DNA from: UBA5399 sp964464145
Lineage (GTDB): Bacteria > Bacillota > Clostridia > Christensenellales > Christensenellaceae
Assembly: GCA_964464145.1 (NCBI GenBank)
Contig: CAYXFB010000068.1
Location: 1 to 14,882 of the forward strand
Direction: 5' to 3'
DNA length: 14,882 bases
The position numbers and the translations under genes were made by a program. The notes beneath the pieces were generated by a model. It worked only from the letters and a program-made list of their open reading frames with translations. It ran no database searches and was not told the origin of the DNA. Below are positions 1 to 7,335 of the stretch, in pieces (position 1 is the stretch's first letter; each line of letters starts with the position of its first letter).

Positions 1-1865
1 ACGGTACCCAGCCCCTGCCCTATGCAGGCCGCGCTGGAGCGTATATGCGCCACACCGTCCAGCACAACAATATTACACCTGCCCACGTCGGGTATGCCCA
101 CGCCCAGACCGCTGTTTTTCATGGCGCAGGCTATGCCCGCCACCTCCGCGCCCTCGTAAGCCGCGCGCACAGCGTCCAGCGTTTCGATTAGCGCCGTAGA
201 CTCGTCCGCTATCTGGCCGTTGGGCAGCACCTCGCCCGGGCGGATGGCGTTCCTGTAGCGCATTTCAAAGGGTGAGAGACCGGACATTTCGGCCAGAGCG
301 TTTATGCAGCTTTCCATTGCGAAGCAGCTCTGCGTAACGCCAAAACCGCGATACGCTCCGGCGGGCGGGTTGTTGGTATACACGGCGAAACCCTCTATGT
401 CTATATCCTGAAAATGGTAGGGCCCGGCGGCGTGCGTGCAGGCGCGCTGCAGCACCGGCCCGCCCAGCGAGGCGTAAGCGCCCGTGTCTGAAATTATGAC
501 CGCCTTCATGGCCGTTATGTTGCCCTGCTCGTCGCAGCCCACCGTGAAATCCATCTCCATGGGGTGGCGCTTGGGGTGAAGCGCTATGCTTTCGGCGCGG
601 CTCAACTTGAATTTCACTGGTTGCTGCGCTATGTAGGCCAAAAGCGCCGCGTGATGCTGCACGCTCATGTCCTCCTTGCCGCCGAAGCCGCCGCCCACCG
701 CCTTTGCGGTAACGCGCACACGCTCAAGCGGCAGACCGAGCATGTCCGCGCACTCGTGCAGCGTTTGGTATATGCCCTGATCGGCCGAATATATGCGCAC
801 CCCGCCCTCCTCGGGCAGTGCCACGGCACACTCCGGCTCCAAAAAAGCGTGCTCTGTGAAGGGTGTGGAATAGTGACGCGTAACAATGTGACGCGAGGCT
901 TTGAGCTTCGCCTCCGCGTCTCCGCGTATAAGGTGCTCGTGCGCGAGTATATTGCCCGACTCGTGCAGCTGCGGCGCGTCCTCCGCCATCGCCTCGGCTG
1001 GTGAGGTCACGGGCGGCAGCTCCTCCTGCTCTATATGCACCAGTGCGCGTATCTCGTCCAGCCCGCGCTTCGTGCTGGCGGCTATAAGCACTATGGCGTC
1101 GCCCACGCAGTGCGTTATCTGCCCAATTCCCGTCAAAACCGGCCAATCCTTGCGCAGATGACCCACCAGCTTAGAGCCGGGGATATCGTCATAGGTGGCG
1201 GCGGCCACGAAATCAGGGTGCGCCTTAGCCGCCTCAAGGTCTATTGCAAGCACTCTTGAGCGCGGGTATTTCGTGCGCACAGCGCCGCCATAAACCATGC
1301 CGGGAAGAAGCATATCGTCCGTATATTCGGCCTCGCCCAGCGCCTTGGAAAGCGCGTCCACCCGCGTAAGGCTCTCGCCTATGTCGCCGCGCTCGTCCGC
1401 CGCTTGCTCCGGCTGCTCGCGCAGCAGCTTTGCGGCCAGCAGTATGGCTTTCTCTATCTTTACGTAGCCCGTGCAGCGGCAGATGTTGCCTTTCAGCGCG
1501 GCCTTCACCTGCGCGGGCTCGGGAGCGGGCGTAACGTCCAGCAGCGCCTTGGCGCACACCATCATGCCGGGCGTGCAAAAACCGCACTGCACGGCGCCAG
1601 CCTCCGCAAAGGCGCGCGCGTATATCTCTCGTTCACGTGGTGAAAAACCTTCGAGCGTAACAATGTTTTTACCGCTCAGCTTGTCCGTTTTCAGCACGCA
1701 GGCCTTGCGCGCCGCTCCGTCCAATATAACGGTGCACGCGCCGCACGCGCCCTCCGCGCAGCCGTCCTTCACCGAGGTGAGCCGCAGTTCGTCGCGCAGA
1801 AAATCCATAAGATTAACATCTTCGGTGCAAACCACATTTTTACCGTTTACTGTAAATTCAGACAT
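1..1865 (-). CDS. xdh: Selenium-dependent-type xanthine dehydrogenase / molybdenum hydroxylase, fused [2Fe-2S] and molybdopterin domains (N-terminal 621 aa, 3' end outside window)
   Basis: Open frame from ATG 1865 (RBS AAGGAG seven bases upstream) running off the left edge with no in-frame stop, so the C-terminus is missing. Residues 1-80 form a plant-type [2Fe-2S] domain with Cys36, 41, 44 and 56. The second [2Fe-2S] domain has CGFC at 94-97 and CRC at 129-131. After about residue 160 the molybdopterin-binding part starts directly, with no FAD domain between, and carries the family motif GGGFGGKED at about 391-399. This fused architecture is that of E. coli XdhD (YgfN) and the selenium-dependent molybdenum hydroxylases, which interconvert hypoxanthine, xanthine or urate-like purines using a separate FAD partner. 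Selenium dependence cannot be read from sequence; it is inferred from family and from neighbours ygfK and ssnA. The gene lies 65 bases after ygfK, probably in the same operon. Family call firm, substrate less so. Confidence 0.9.
   Translation of the reverse strand, partial: MSEFTVNGKNVVCTEDVNLMDFLRDELRLTSVKDGCAEGACGACTVILDGAARKACVLKTDKLSGKNIVTLEGFSPREREIYARAFAEAGAVQCGFCTPGMMVCAKALLDVTPAPEPAQVKAALKGNICRCTGYVKIEKAILLAAKLLREQPEQAADERGDIGESLTRVDALSKALGEAEYTDDMLLPGMVYGGAVRTKYPRSRVLAIDLEAAKAHPDFVAAATYDDIPGSKLVGHLRKDWPVLTGIGQITHCVGDAIVLIAASTKRGLDEIRALVHIEQEELPPVTSPAEAMAEDAPQLHESGNILAHEHLIRGDAEAKLKASRHIVTRHYSTPFTEHAFLEPECAVALPEEGGVRIYSADQGIYQTLHECADMLGLPLERVRVTAKAVGGGFGGKEDMSVQHHAALLAYIAQQPVKFKLSRAESIALHPKRHPMEMDFTVGCDEQGNITAMKAVIISDTGAYASLGGPVLQRACTHAAGPYHFQDIDIEGFAVYTNNPPAGAYRGFGVTQSCFAMESCINALAEMSGLSPFEMRYRNAIRPGEVLPNGQIADESTALIETLDAVRAAYEGAEVAGIACAMKNSGLGVGIPDVGRCNIVVLDGVAHIRSSAACIGQGLGT
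882..890. repeat. One-mismatch copy of the AACAWTGTT palindrome inside xdh
   Basis: AACAATGTG on the plus strand, read as His-Ile-Val in xdh. Eight of nine bases match the repeated motif; may be chance. Confidence 0.25.
1659..1667. repeat. AACAWTGTT palindrome inside xdh
   Basis: Exact AACAATGTT on the plus strand, read as Asn-Ile-Val (AAC ATT GTT) in xdh, about 200 bases downstream of the start codon. ATT and GTT are not the usual codon choices in these genes. Confidence 0.45.
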
Positions 1866-1898
1866 AAGCCCTCTCCTTGAATATCAGCCCTTCGTAAA

Positions 1899-1918
1899 CT
1901 AGCCGCTGCCGCCGCTAG
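1899..1918 (-). other. Small inverted repeat in the ygfK-xdh gap
   Basis: CTAGC and GCTAG arms flank a ten-base GC-rich loop between the ygfK stop and the xdh start. No T-run follows, so it is not a standard terminator. It could be an mRNA processing or stability element, or chance. Confidence 0.3.
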
Positions 1919-1921
1919 CGC

Positions 1922-1930
1922 AACAATGTT
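1922..1930. promoter_or_regulatory. AACAWTGTT palindrome, copy upstream of xdh
   Basis: AACAATGTT on the plus strand, touching the ygfK stop codon and 57 bases upstream of the xdh ATG. One of seven exact copies in the window. Candidate operator. Confidence 0.5.
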
Positions 1931-4876
1931 TCATATGATGTACGCATAGCGCTCCGCCACCGCGCGCATTATATCCGCCAGCCCCTCGGGCAATCCGCTT
2001 CCATTTGTTTCGCACACCTTGCCATCAAAGCGCAGCTTGAAGCTGCCACCCGGCAAAATCAGAAATCCTTCATTTTCGCTGTTATCAAAACTATATTCGT
2101 CCGCAAAGAGTGTAAATTTGTCCTTATATGGCGCGCTGGCGTACGGGCAGAACATCTCGCAGTTGCCGCACTCGTTGCACAGCTTGTCTATGTGCACTAT
2201 CTGCGTACCCTTCGCCTCTATGGCTATGTTCGCTCTGTTGGGGCACACGTCCACGCAGTTTTCGCATACCATGTCGCAATTTAGGCAGCGCTCCGCCTCG
2301 CTCTGCGCCTCATATGCCTCCACGAGCACGCCCTTTTTATCCAGCGGCCAGCAGTCATACTCTGCTTCGAAGCTCTCCGTAACGCCCGCGATCGCGTCGG
2401 CTATTTTGCGCGCGTCCGCAATGGCCTCCACCACCGTGGCGGGTCCGCGCTGCGCATCGCCCGCTATGTATACTCCGTCTTTGCTGGTCATAAGGTTTTC
2501 ATCCACGGCCGCTCTGCCTCGCGCGGTAAGCTCTATACCGCACTCAGTTAAAAAGCCATCGTCCACCCGCTCGCCCACGGCGGCTATCACCGTGTCCGCG
2601 GGCACCTCGGCCGTCCTGTCCGTCTCCACCGGACTGCGCCTGCCCGAAGCGTCCGCCGCGCCCAGCTCCATCACGCGGCACAAGAGCTTGCCGTCCTCCA
2701 GCGAAAGCGGAGCCAAAAGCTCTTTAAACTGCACATCCTCGGCCAGAGCCAGCTCCAGCTCCTCCGCGTCCGCGGGCATATAGCGCTTTGTGCGGCGGTA
2801 CACTATGTACACATTTTCCACGCCATCCGCGCGTTTGGCGGCGCGCGCGGCATCCATAGCCGTGTTGCCCCCGCCTATTATAACAACGTTACGCCCCAGC
2901 TGCTGTACTTCTCCCGCGCGGCTGGCGGAGAGGAAATCCAGCACGTTCACGGCCTCGCCGCGCTTCAGCTCAACTGAGCCCGGCTTGTACGCGCCCACGG
3001 CCAGTATTATGTGCTTGAATCCCCGCGTTTTCAATTCGTCTATAGAGGGGGCTTCGCTGCCCGTTATTATCTCCACGCCCATCTTTTGAAGCAGCTTTTC
3101 GTCCTGCTCCACCACGGCGGAGGGCACGCGGAACTCAGGCACCACGTGGCGCACTATGCCGCCCAGCGCGCGCTGCTTTTCGAACAATGTTACGGGGTGG
3201 CCGTAGCGGGAGAGGAAGAAGGCGGCCGCCATGCCCGCCGCGCCGCCGCCTATTATGGCGACCGGCTCGGCCGTCTTTTCGGGCGGCGTGAGCTGCTCAA
3301 GCACCTCGCCAAAGCCAGTGTTTGCGCACAGCAGCTTTGTATCGCGTATGTTCACGGGCTGCTCGTAAAAATTGCGCGTGCAGCGATCCATACAGCGGTG
3401 GTTGCATATGGTTCCCGTTATGAAGGGCAGCGGGTTTTTCTCTAGTATCACGCGCAGTGCGGCGGCGTATTCGCCCGCGCCCGCCAGTGCAATGTATGCG
3501 GGTATATCCTGATTTATGGGGCAGCCGCCGGAACAGGGCGCGTTGAAGCAATCCGTAAGCGGCACGGCCTCGGCGGATTTTCGCGTGGGCAGCGGCTTTA
3601 TGGGTTTGCGGTAGTATTCTCCCGAAAGCGCGTCCTCGCGCAGCTTTGCCGCCGCCGCAGTCGAAACGCCCGCCCAATCCGCGTAGGGCAGCGAATATAG
3701 CTGCTCCGCCATCTGCGCCAAACGGTTGTAGCCGCCCGGCTTCAAAAGCGTGGTGGCCAGCGTCACCGGCCATATGCCCGCGCCGTATATATCGGTTATG
3801 TTGAAGGCGTCCGCGCCGCCCGAAAAGGATATGCGCATCTTGCCGCCGAATTCCTCCGCCAGCTTTGCGGCCAGCGAAATGGAAAGCGGGTAAAGCGAAC
3901 GGCCGGACATATACATCTCCTCACCGGGCAGCTCGCCCGCCGCCACGTCCACGGGAAATGTATTCGTAAGCTTCACGCCGAAGCTGACCTGCGCCGCCGC
4001 CGCGCGCTCCATCAGCCGCTTTATCATGGGCACGGCGTCCGCGTATTGCAGATCGCTTTTGAAATGATGGTCGTCGAAAACTATATAATCGAAGCCCAGC
4101 GAATCGAGCGTAGCGCGCGCGTATTCGTAGCCCAGTAGCGTGGGGTTGCATTTTATGTAGGTGTTGAGCTGCTTCTCGGTTATGAGGTAGCTCGCTATGC
4201 GCTCTATCTCGGCGGGCGGGCAGCCGTGCAGCGTGGAAAGCGTTATGGATTCGCACACATTGGGGCTTATCGCCTCTATATACGCGGCGTCCACATTTGC
4301 AAAATCGGCCAGACGATCCATGGCGGCGGCCTTGCACTGCGCCCATATATCGCTTGAGCCTGCGTCTCTTAATCCCTCTATGAAGGAATCTATCTTGGGC
4401 GAGGTGATGCCGGCATAGTCGTAACCCACGCTCATGTTGAATATGAAGCCGTCCGGCGCGCCGAAGCCGTATTCCTTGGAAAGGAGCTTGCACAAAAACC
4501 AGGCCTTCACGTATTCCTCCAGCGCCTGCGGAACGTATAGCTCGGTAGACCACTCCACGTTATAGCATTCGTCCTCCGCGCGTATGCAGGGTTTACTGAC
4601 GGGCAGCTCCTCGCCGTCCAGCGTTTGCACCGTTTTGAGCTCGAAGAAGCGCGCGCCGCCCGCGTAGGCCGCAACAATGTTTTGCGCCAGCTGAGTGTGC
4701 GGGCCCGCCGCCGGGCCGAAGGGGGTCTCCAGCCGCCCGCCGAACAGCGGAAGTGTCTTGCCCTCCTTCGCGTAAAACAGTTTGCTCACGCCGAAAACGC
4801 TGCCCTGCGTCTCCTTCTCGGCCAATATCCAGTCTATCAGCCCCGCCGGGCTTATCTGCTTCATAATATCGCTCAT
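1931..4876 (-). CDS. ygfK: YgfK-type FAD/Fe-S oxidoreductase of the anaerobic purine/urate cluster
   Basis: 981 aa, ATG 4876 with GGAGG eight bases upstream; slightly shorter than E. coli YgfK (about 1030 aa). Domain order: residues 1-430 resemble a dihydroorotate/dihydropyrimidine-dehydrogenase TIM barrel (GPAAGPHTQ near 55-63, LHGC with Cys219, SGGADAF near 350). A [4Fe-4S] domain follows (C443, C448, C452; C491, C495, C499), then an FAD/NAD(P)H reductase of glutamate-synthase small-subunit type (GGGAAG 543-548, GGGNTAMD 668-675). The C-terminus has two ferredoxin clusters (C864, C867, C871, C874, C878 and C900, C903, C906, C910). The parts are those of dihydropyrimidine dehydrogenase with the barrel moved to the front, which fits reduction of a pyrimidine-like intermediate of urate breakdown. 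Older databases call it a putative selenate reductase subunit. Cytoplasmic. Family certain; exact substrate inferred. Confidence 0.93.
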   Translation of the reverse strand: MSDIMKQISPAGLIDWILAEKETQGSVFGVSKLFYAKEGKTLPLFGGRLETPFGPAAGPHTQLAQNIVAAYAGGARFFELKTVQTLDGEELPVSKPCIRAEDECYNVEWSTELYVPQALEEYVKAWFLCKLLSKEYGFGAPDGFIFNMSVGYDYAGITSPKIDSFIEGLRDAGSSDIWAQCKAAAMDRLADFANVDAAYIEAISPNVCESITLSTLHGCPPAEIERIASYLITEKQLNTYIKCNPTLLGYEYARATLDSLGFDYIVFDDHHFKSDLQYADAVPMIKRLMERAAAAQVSFGVKLTNTFPVDVAAGELPGEEMYMSGRSLYPLSISLAAKLAEEFGGKMRISFSGGADAFNITDIYGAGIWPVTLATTLLKPGGYNRLAQMAEQLYSLPYADWAGVSTAAAAKLREDALSGEYYRKPIKPLPTRKSAEAVPLTDCFNAPCSGGCPINQDIPAYIALAGAGEYAAALRVILEKNPLPFITGTICNHRCMDRCTRNFYEQPVNIRDTKLLCANTGFGEVLEQLTPPEKTAEPVAIIGGGAAGMAAAFFLSRYGHPVTLFEKQRALGGIVRHVVPEFRVPSAVVEQDEKLLQKMGVEIITGSEAPSIDELKTRGFKHIILAVGAYKPGSVELKRGEAVNVLDFLSASRAGEVQQLGRNVVIIGGGNTAMDAARAAKRADGVENVYIVYRRTKRYMPADAEELELALAEDVQFKELLAPLSLEDGKLLCRVMELGAADASGRRSPVETDRTAEVPADTVIAAVGERVDDGFLTECGIELTARGRAAVDENLMTSKDGVYIAGDAQRGPATVVEAIADARKIADAIAGVTESFEAEYDCWPLDKKGVLVEAYEAQSEAERCLNCDMVCENCVDVCPNRANIAIEAKGTQIVHIDKLCNECGNCEMFCPYASAPYKDKFTLFADEYSFDNSENEGFLILPGGSFKLRFDGKVCETNGSGLPEGLADIMRAVAERYAYII
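3183..3191. repeat. AACAWTGTT palindrome inside ygfK (middle)
   Basis: Exact AACAATGTT on the plus strand in the FAD-domain part of ygfK. Here it is in a different reading frame from the copies read as Asn-Ile-Val, so protein sequence alone does not explain its recurrence. Confidence 0.45.
4673..4681. repeat. AACAWTGTT palindrome inside ygfK (5' part)
   Basis: Exact AACAATGTT on the plus strand, read as Asn-Ile-Val in ygfK, centred about 199 bases into the gene. The copy in xdh lies about 202 bases in. Confidence 0.45.
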
Positions 4877-4878
4877 AA

Positions 4879-4974
4879 CGCTTCCTCCGTTTGTTATACT
4901 TTTATTCGAAACACGTTCCGCCGCCTGAGGCGGGTATGCCTGTTGTGCCGCTTCCTCTGTTTATTATGCGTTTA
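4879..4974 (-). repeat. Imperfect direct repeat of the ygfK ribosome-binding region in the ssnA-ygfK gap
   Basis: Positions 4879-4904 and 4949-4974 match at about 22 of 26 bases with a 70-base offset. The proximal copy holds the ygfK Shine-Dalgarno sequence; the distal copy overlaps the ssnA stop codon and has a GAGGAAG-like site with no usable start after it. Between them lies the palindrome CCGCCTGAGGCGG (4921-4933). This looks like a local tandem duplication in the intergenic spacer. Confidence 0.5.
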
Positions 4975-6298
4975 TCCTGCGCCACAGCGCGCTTGCCGTC
5001 TCGCGGCACTTTGCCATGACCTCGTGCTCGTCCACCTTTGTCATACGCCTGTCTCGCATGAGCACCTCGCCCGCCGCCACCGTGTCCGTAACGCTGCGCC
5101 CGTTGATGCCGAAGAGTATGTGCGAATTTATGTTGCTCTCGTTCATGGGCGTCAGCGGATCGTAATCGGTTATGATAACGTCGCCCGCCGCGCCCGGTTT
5201 CAGCACGCCCAGCGGACGGTTGAAATAGCGCGCCGCTATCTTCGCGTTGTTTTCAAAAAGCATGGCGGGGATCTCGCCCCAGGCGGCGTTCGGGTCGCAG
5301 AGGTTGTGCTTGTGCAGTATGTTTCCTACCTTATATGATTCCAGCATATCGTTTGTGTAGCCGTCCGTCCCGAGGCCTGTAAGCACGCCCTCGGCCAGCA
5401 TGCGCAGGACCGGCCCGCAGCCCACCGCGTTGCCCATATTGCTCTCCGGGTTGTGCACCACAGCCGTTTTGGTGTCGGCCAAAAGCTCTATTTCGCGCGG
5501 CGAAATGTGTATGCAGTGGCCGGCGATAGTTTTCTCGCCAAGTATGCCCATGTCGAAAAGGCGCTCCACCGTGCGCTTGCCGTATTTTTCCAGCGAATCG
5601 TAAACGTCCGCAAGCCCCTCCGCCACGTGTATGTGATAGCCCGCGCCGCTGGGAAGCCTTTCCGCGCAATATTCCAGCGTGGCGTTAGAGAGGGTGAAGG
5701 GCGCGTGCATGCCCATCATTCCCGCTTGCATATCGCCGCCCTCTTTAGCCGCGTAATTCATGAAATCCACGTTTTCTTTGACCGCGCGCTTCATCTTATC
5801 CTCGCCGTCTCTATCAGACACCTCGTAGCAAAGGCAGGTGCGCAAGCCGAGCTCTTGCGCCGCGCCGGATATCTCAAACAGGCTGCCCTCTATGGCTCCG
5901 TAGCTGGCGTGGTGGTCAAACACGGTGGTGACACCGTTTTTTATGCAGTCTATATATGTGGCGTAGGCGCTCATTTGCACGTCCACCAGCGAAAGCGCCC
6001 TGTCAAGCCGCCACCACAGCCCTTCCAGTATGTCCATAAAGTTTTGGGGATCGTGGCCGTTTATGGATAGCCCGCGCGCGAAGGCGCTGTATATATGATC
6101 GTGCGTGTTTATGAGCCCGGGCATTATAACGCCGCCGCGCGCGTCCAAAAACTCCGCGTCCGCGTGAGCGTCCCTCAGCGAAGTGTCGCCCACATCGGCT
6201 ATCACGCCATCCTCAATGTAAACGCAGCCGCGCTCAAAAAAAGGACGTGCCGAGTCGCGCGTTACCAGCCTGCCGTTTCCTATCAATAATTTTTTCAT
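4964..6298 (-). CDS. ssnA: SsnA-type metal-dependent amidohydrolase
   Basis: 444 aa, close to E. coli SsnA (442 aa). ATG 6298 is preceded by AGAGGTAAGG. It is an ATZ/TRZ-type amidohydrolase: metal ligands THDH (His66, His68), HIHVAE (His222/His224, Glu227), AGHC (His261) and GTDG (Asp312). The enzymes of this class hydrolyse C-N bonds in heterocycles (guanine deaminase, chlorohydrolases). Its conserved neighbours ygfK and the fused xanthine dehydrogenase suggest hydrolysis of a purine-derived ring intermediate. The old name 'selenium metabolism protein' reflects co-occurrence only. First gene of the leftward operon; ygfK follows after 87 bases. A 5' leader of about 135 bases is predicted from the promoter at 6440-6468. 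Family call firm; substrate inferred. Confidence 0.93.
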   Translation of the reverse strand: MKKLLIGNGRLVTRDSARPFFERGCVYIEDGVIADVGDTSLRDAHADAEFLDARGGVIMPGLINTHDHIYSAFARGLSINGHDPQNFMDILEGLWWRLDRALSLVDVQMSAYATYIDCIKNGVTTVFDHHASYGAIEGSLFEISGAAQELGLRTCLCYEVSDRDGEDKMKRAVKENVDFMNYAAKEGGDMQAGMMGMHAPFTLSNATLEYCAERLPSGAGYHIHVAEGLADVYDSLEKYGKRTVERLFDMGILGEKTIAGHCIHISPREIELLADTKTAVVHNPESNMGNAVGCGPVLRMLAEGVLTGLGTDGYTNDMLESYKVGNILHKHNLCDPNAAWGEIPAMLFENNAKIAARYFNRPLGVLKPGAAGDVIITDYDPLTPMNESNINSHILFGINGRSVTDTVAAGEVLMRDRRMTKVDEHEVMAKCRETASALWRRINA

Positions 6299-6389
6299 GG
6301 CCTTACCTCTTTATGGTTTTTTTATTGGGTATGCCCCAAATGCCGATCTTGGAGCTTGTGCCGTATATGTAGTTTTTAAATTTTGCTGA

Positions 6390-6402
6390 ATATTTATAAT
6401 AT
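6390..6402. promoter_or_regulatory. AT-rich inverted repeat in the ssnA leader
   Basis: ATATT-TAT-AATAT, a perfect 5-3-5 inverted repeat about 30-40 bases downstream of the predicted ssnA transcription start. It could be a repressor site. AT-rich inverted repeats arise easily by chance in a region this AT-rich. Confidence 0.25.
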
Positions 6403-6439
6403 GTAGGTTTCTGAGTTAAAAACCTTTCTTATTAATTGT

Positions 6440-6468
6440 ATTTTAGCACCCGAAAAATCAAAAATCAA
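6440..6468 (-). promoter_or_regulatory. Predicted sigma-A promoter of the ssnA-ygfK-xdh operon
   Basis: On the minus strand, -35 TTGATT (6468-6463), 17-base spacer, -10 TAAAAT (6445-6440). Predicted start near 6433, about 135 bases before the ssnA ATG. Four of six consensus bases in the -35 box, five of six in the -10 box. Confidence 0.6.
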
Positions 6469-6476
6469 TACAAAAC

Positions 6477-6511
6477 CAAAAAAATTTTTAGGTAATCAAA
6501 AAAATTTTTAG
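6477..6511. promoter_or_regulatory. Two 15-bp direct repeats centred between divergent promoters (UP elements or activator sites)
   Basis: CAAAAAAATTTTTAG occurs at 6477-6491 and again at 6497-6511, a 20-bp period (about two helical turns). Each copy sits exactly eight bases from the -35 box it faces (minus promoter 6463-6468; plus promoter 6520-6525). The right copy plus the following AAAAACC resembles the bacterial UP-element consensus. An activator binding the same helical face is the alternative. Confidence 0.6.
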
Positions 6512-6519
6512 AAAAACCA

Positions 6520-6547
6520 TTGACTCTTTATTTTTTTGTGATATATT
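6520..6547 (+). promoter_or_regulatory. Predicted sigma-A promoter of the regulator-ygeXYW operon
   Basis: -35 TTGACT (6520-6525), 16-base spacer, -10 TATATT (6542-6547). Predicted start about 6554, giving a leader of about 100 bases before the regulator ATG at 6657. Confidence 0.6.
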
Positions 6548-6553
6548 TAAATC

Positions 6554-6568
6554 AAAGTCAAGGGTTAA
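6554..6568 (+). promoter_or_regulatory. AAAGTCAAGGGTTAA element at the predicted start of the plus-strand operon
   Basis: Lies at the predicted transcription start, where a repressor would block initiation. A near copy (AAAGTCAGGGGTAAA on the minus strand, about 8692-8706) occurs in the ygeX-ygeY gap. Candidate binding site for the adjacent PAS/HTH regulator. Confidence 0.35.
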
Positions 6569-6656
6569 TGGTTCAAACAGAGTACAAAAAAATCGATGCA
6601 CTAAGGGGCAAAGGGTAAATCCACAAGCATTATTTTTTAATTGAGAGGCAGCTGCT

Positions 6657-7325
6657 ATGACAGGCGGTATATGGATAGATTTTTTGAAAAGGCTTGCAAA
6701 GGGACTCGCGGCGCAGTTTGGCCAAAACTGTGAAATAGTGGTTCACGATATGTCCGCGGAAAACACCATACTTGCCATTGAAAACGGGCACGTTACAAAC
6801 AGGCAGGTAGGCGACGGGCCGTCTCAGGTGGTTCTGGAGGCGCTCAATGCAGACCCCAAAAAGCTGCAAGATCATCTGGCCTATCTCACAAAAACTCAGG
6901 ATGGCAGAGTGCTCAAGTCCACCACAATATATGTGCGCGACGACGAGGACAAGGTTATGGGTATACTGTCTATAAATTACGATATCACAGAGCTGCTGGT
7001 GGCCGAGCGGGCAATGGGTTCGCTGCTCGATCATGCGCAGAGCAAGCGGGAGGAAGAGGAGAGCAAGGACGCTCCCAAGATCCCGCAAAACGTAAACGAT
7101 CTTTTATTCGAGCTTATAGATAAATCCGTACAGTTCGCAGGCGGAAAGCCGCCAGCGCTCATGACGAAGGACGAGAAAAAAAAGGCACTGCAATTTTTGT
7201 CGGACGCGGGCGCCTTCCTTATAACAAAATCGGGCGATCATATTTCAAATTATTTCGGAATATCTAAATATACGCTCTATAGCTATATAGACGTAAAGGG
7301 GCAGGACAGCGCAAAACAGCCCTGA
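6657..7325 (+). CDS. YheO-type transcriptional regulator (PAS-like sensor plus C-terminal HTH)
   Basis: 222 aa. ATG 6657 has GAGAGG eight bases upstream. Residues about 5-115 match the YheO-like PAS domain (start FGQNCEIVVHDMS; ILSINYDIT near the domain end). Residues about 125-150 are a charged linker rich in Lys, Glu and Asp. Residues about 165-215 match the YheO/DauR-type helix-turn-helix, with ISNYFGISKYTLYSYID near the C-terminus. Such proteins are cytoplasmic DNA-binding regulators whose PAS-like domain is thought to sense a small ligand; DauR controls D-arginine catabolism. It is the first gene of the rightward operon, ten bases before ygeX, and faces the ssnA operon across a shared control region, so it probably regulates both. 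E. coli has the unrelated sigma-54 activator YgeV at its cluster. Ligand unknown; activator or repressor role not visible. Confidence 0.85.
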   Translation: MTGGIWIDFLKRLAKGLAAQFGQNCEIVVHDMSAENTILAIENGHVTNRQVGDGPSQVVLEALNADPKKLQDHLAYLTKTQDGRVLKSTTIYVRDDEDKVMGILSINYDITELLVAERAMGSLLDHAQSKREEEESKDAPKIPQNVNDLLFELIDKSVQFAGGKPPALMTKDEKKKALQFLSDAGAFLITKSGDHISNYFGISKYTLYSYIDVKGQDSAKQP

Positions 7326-7335
7326 CAGGAGATTT

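Noticed and set aside
564..1643. Several plus-strand open frames over the left end
   Set aside because: They lie antisense to the uninterrupted xdh frame, have no family motifs and no ribosome sites; GC-rich coding DNA opens such frames.
1..1865. Selenocysteine codon or frameshift in xdh
   Set aside because: I read the frame through from 1865 to 3 and found no in-frame TGA, TAG or TAA; any selenium would be a labile cofactor rather than selenocysteine in this part.
6299..6433. Purine or molybdenum-cofactor riboswitch in the ssnA leader
   Set aside because: I found only short, weak inverted repeats and no recognisable conserved riboswitch core.
6477..6511. CRISPR-like repeats
   Set aside because: Only two copies with a five-base spacer and A/T-tract content; they are promoter elements, not an array.
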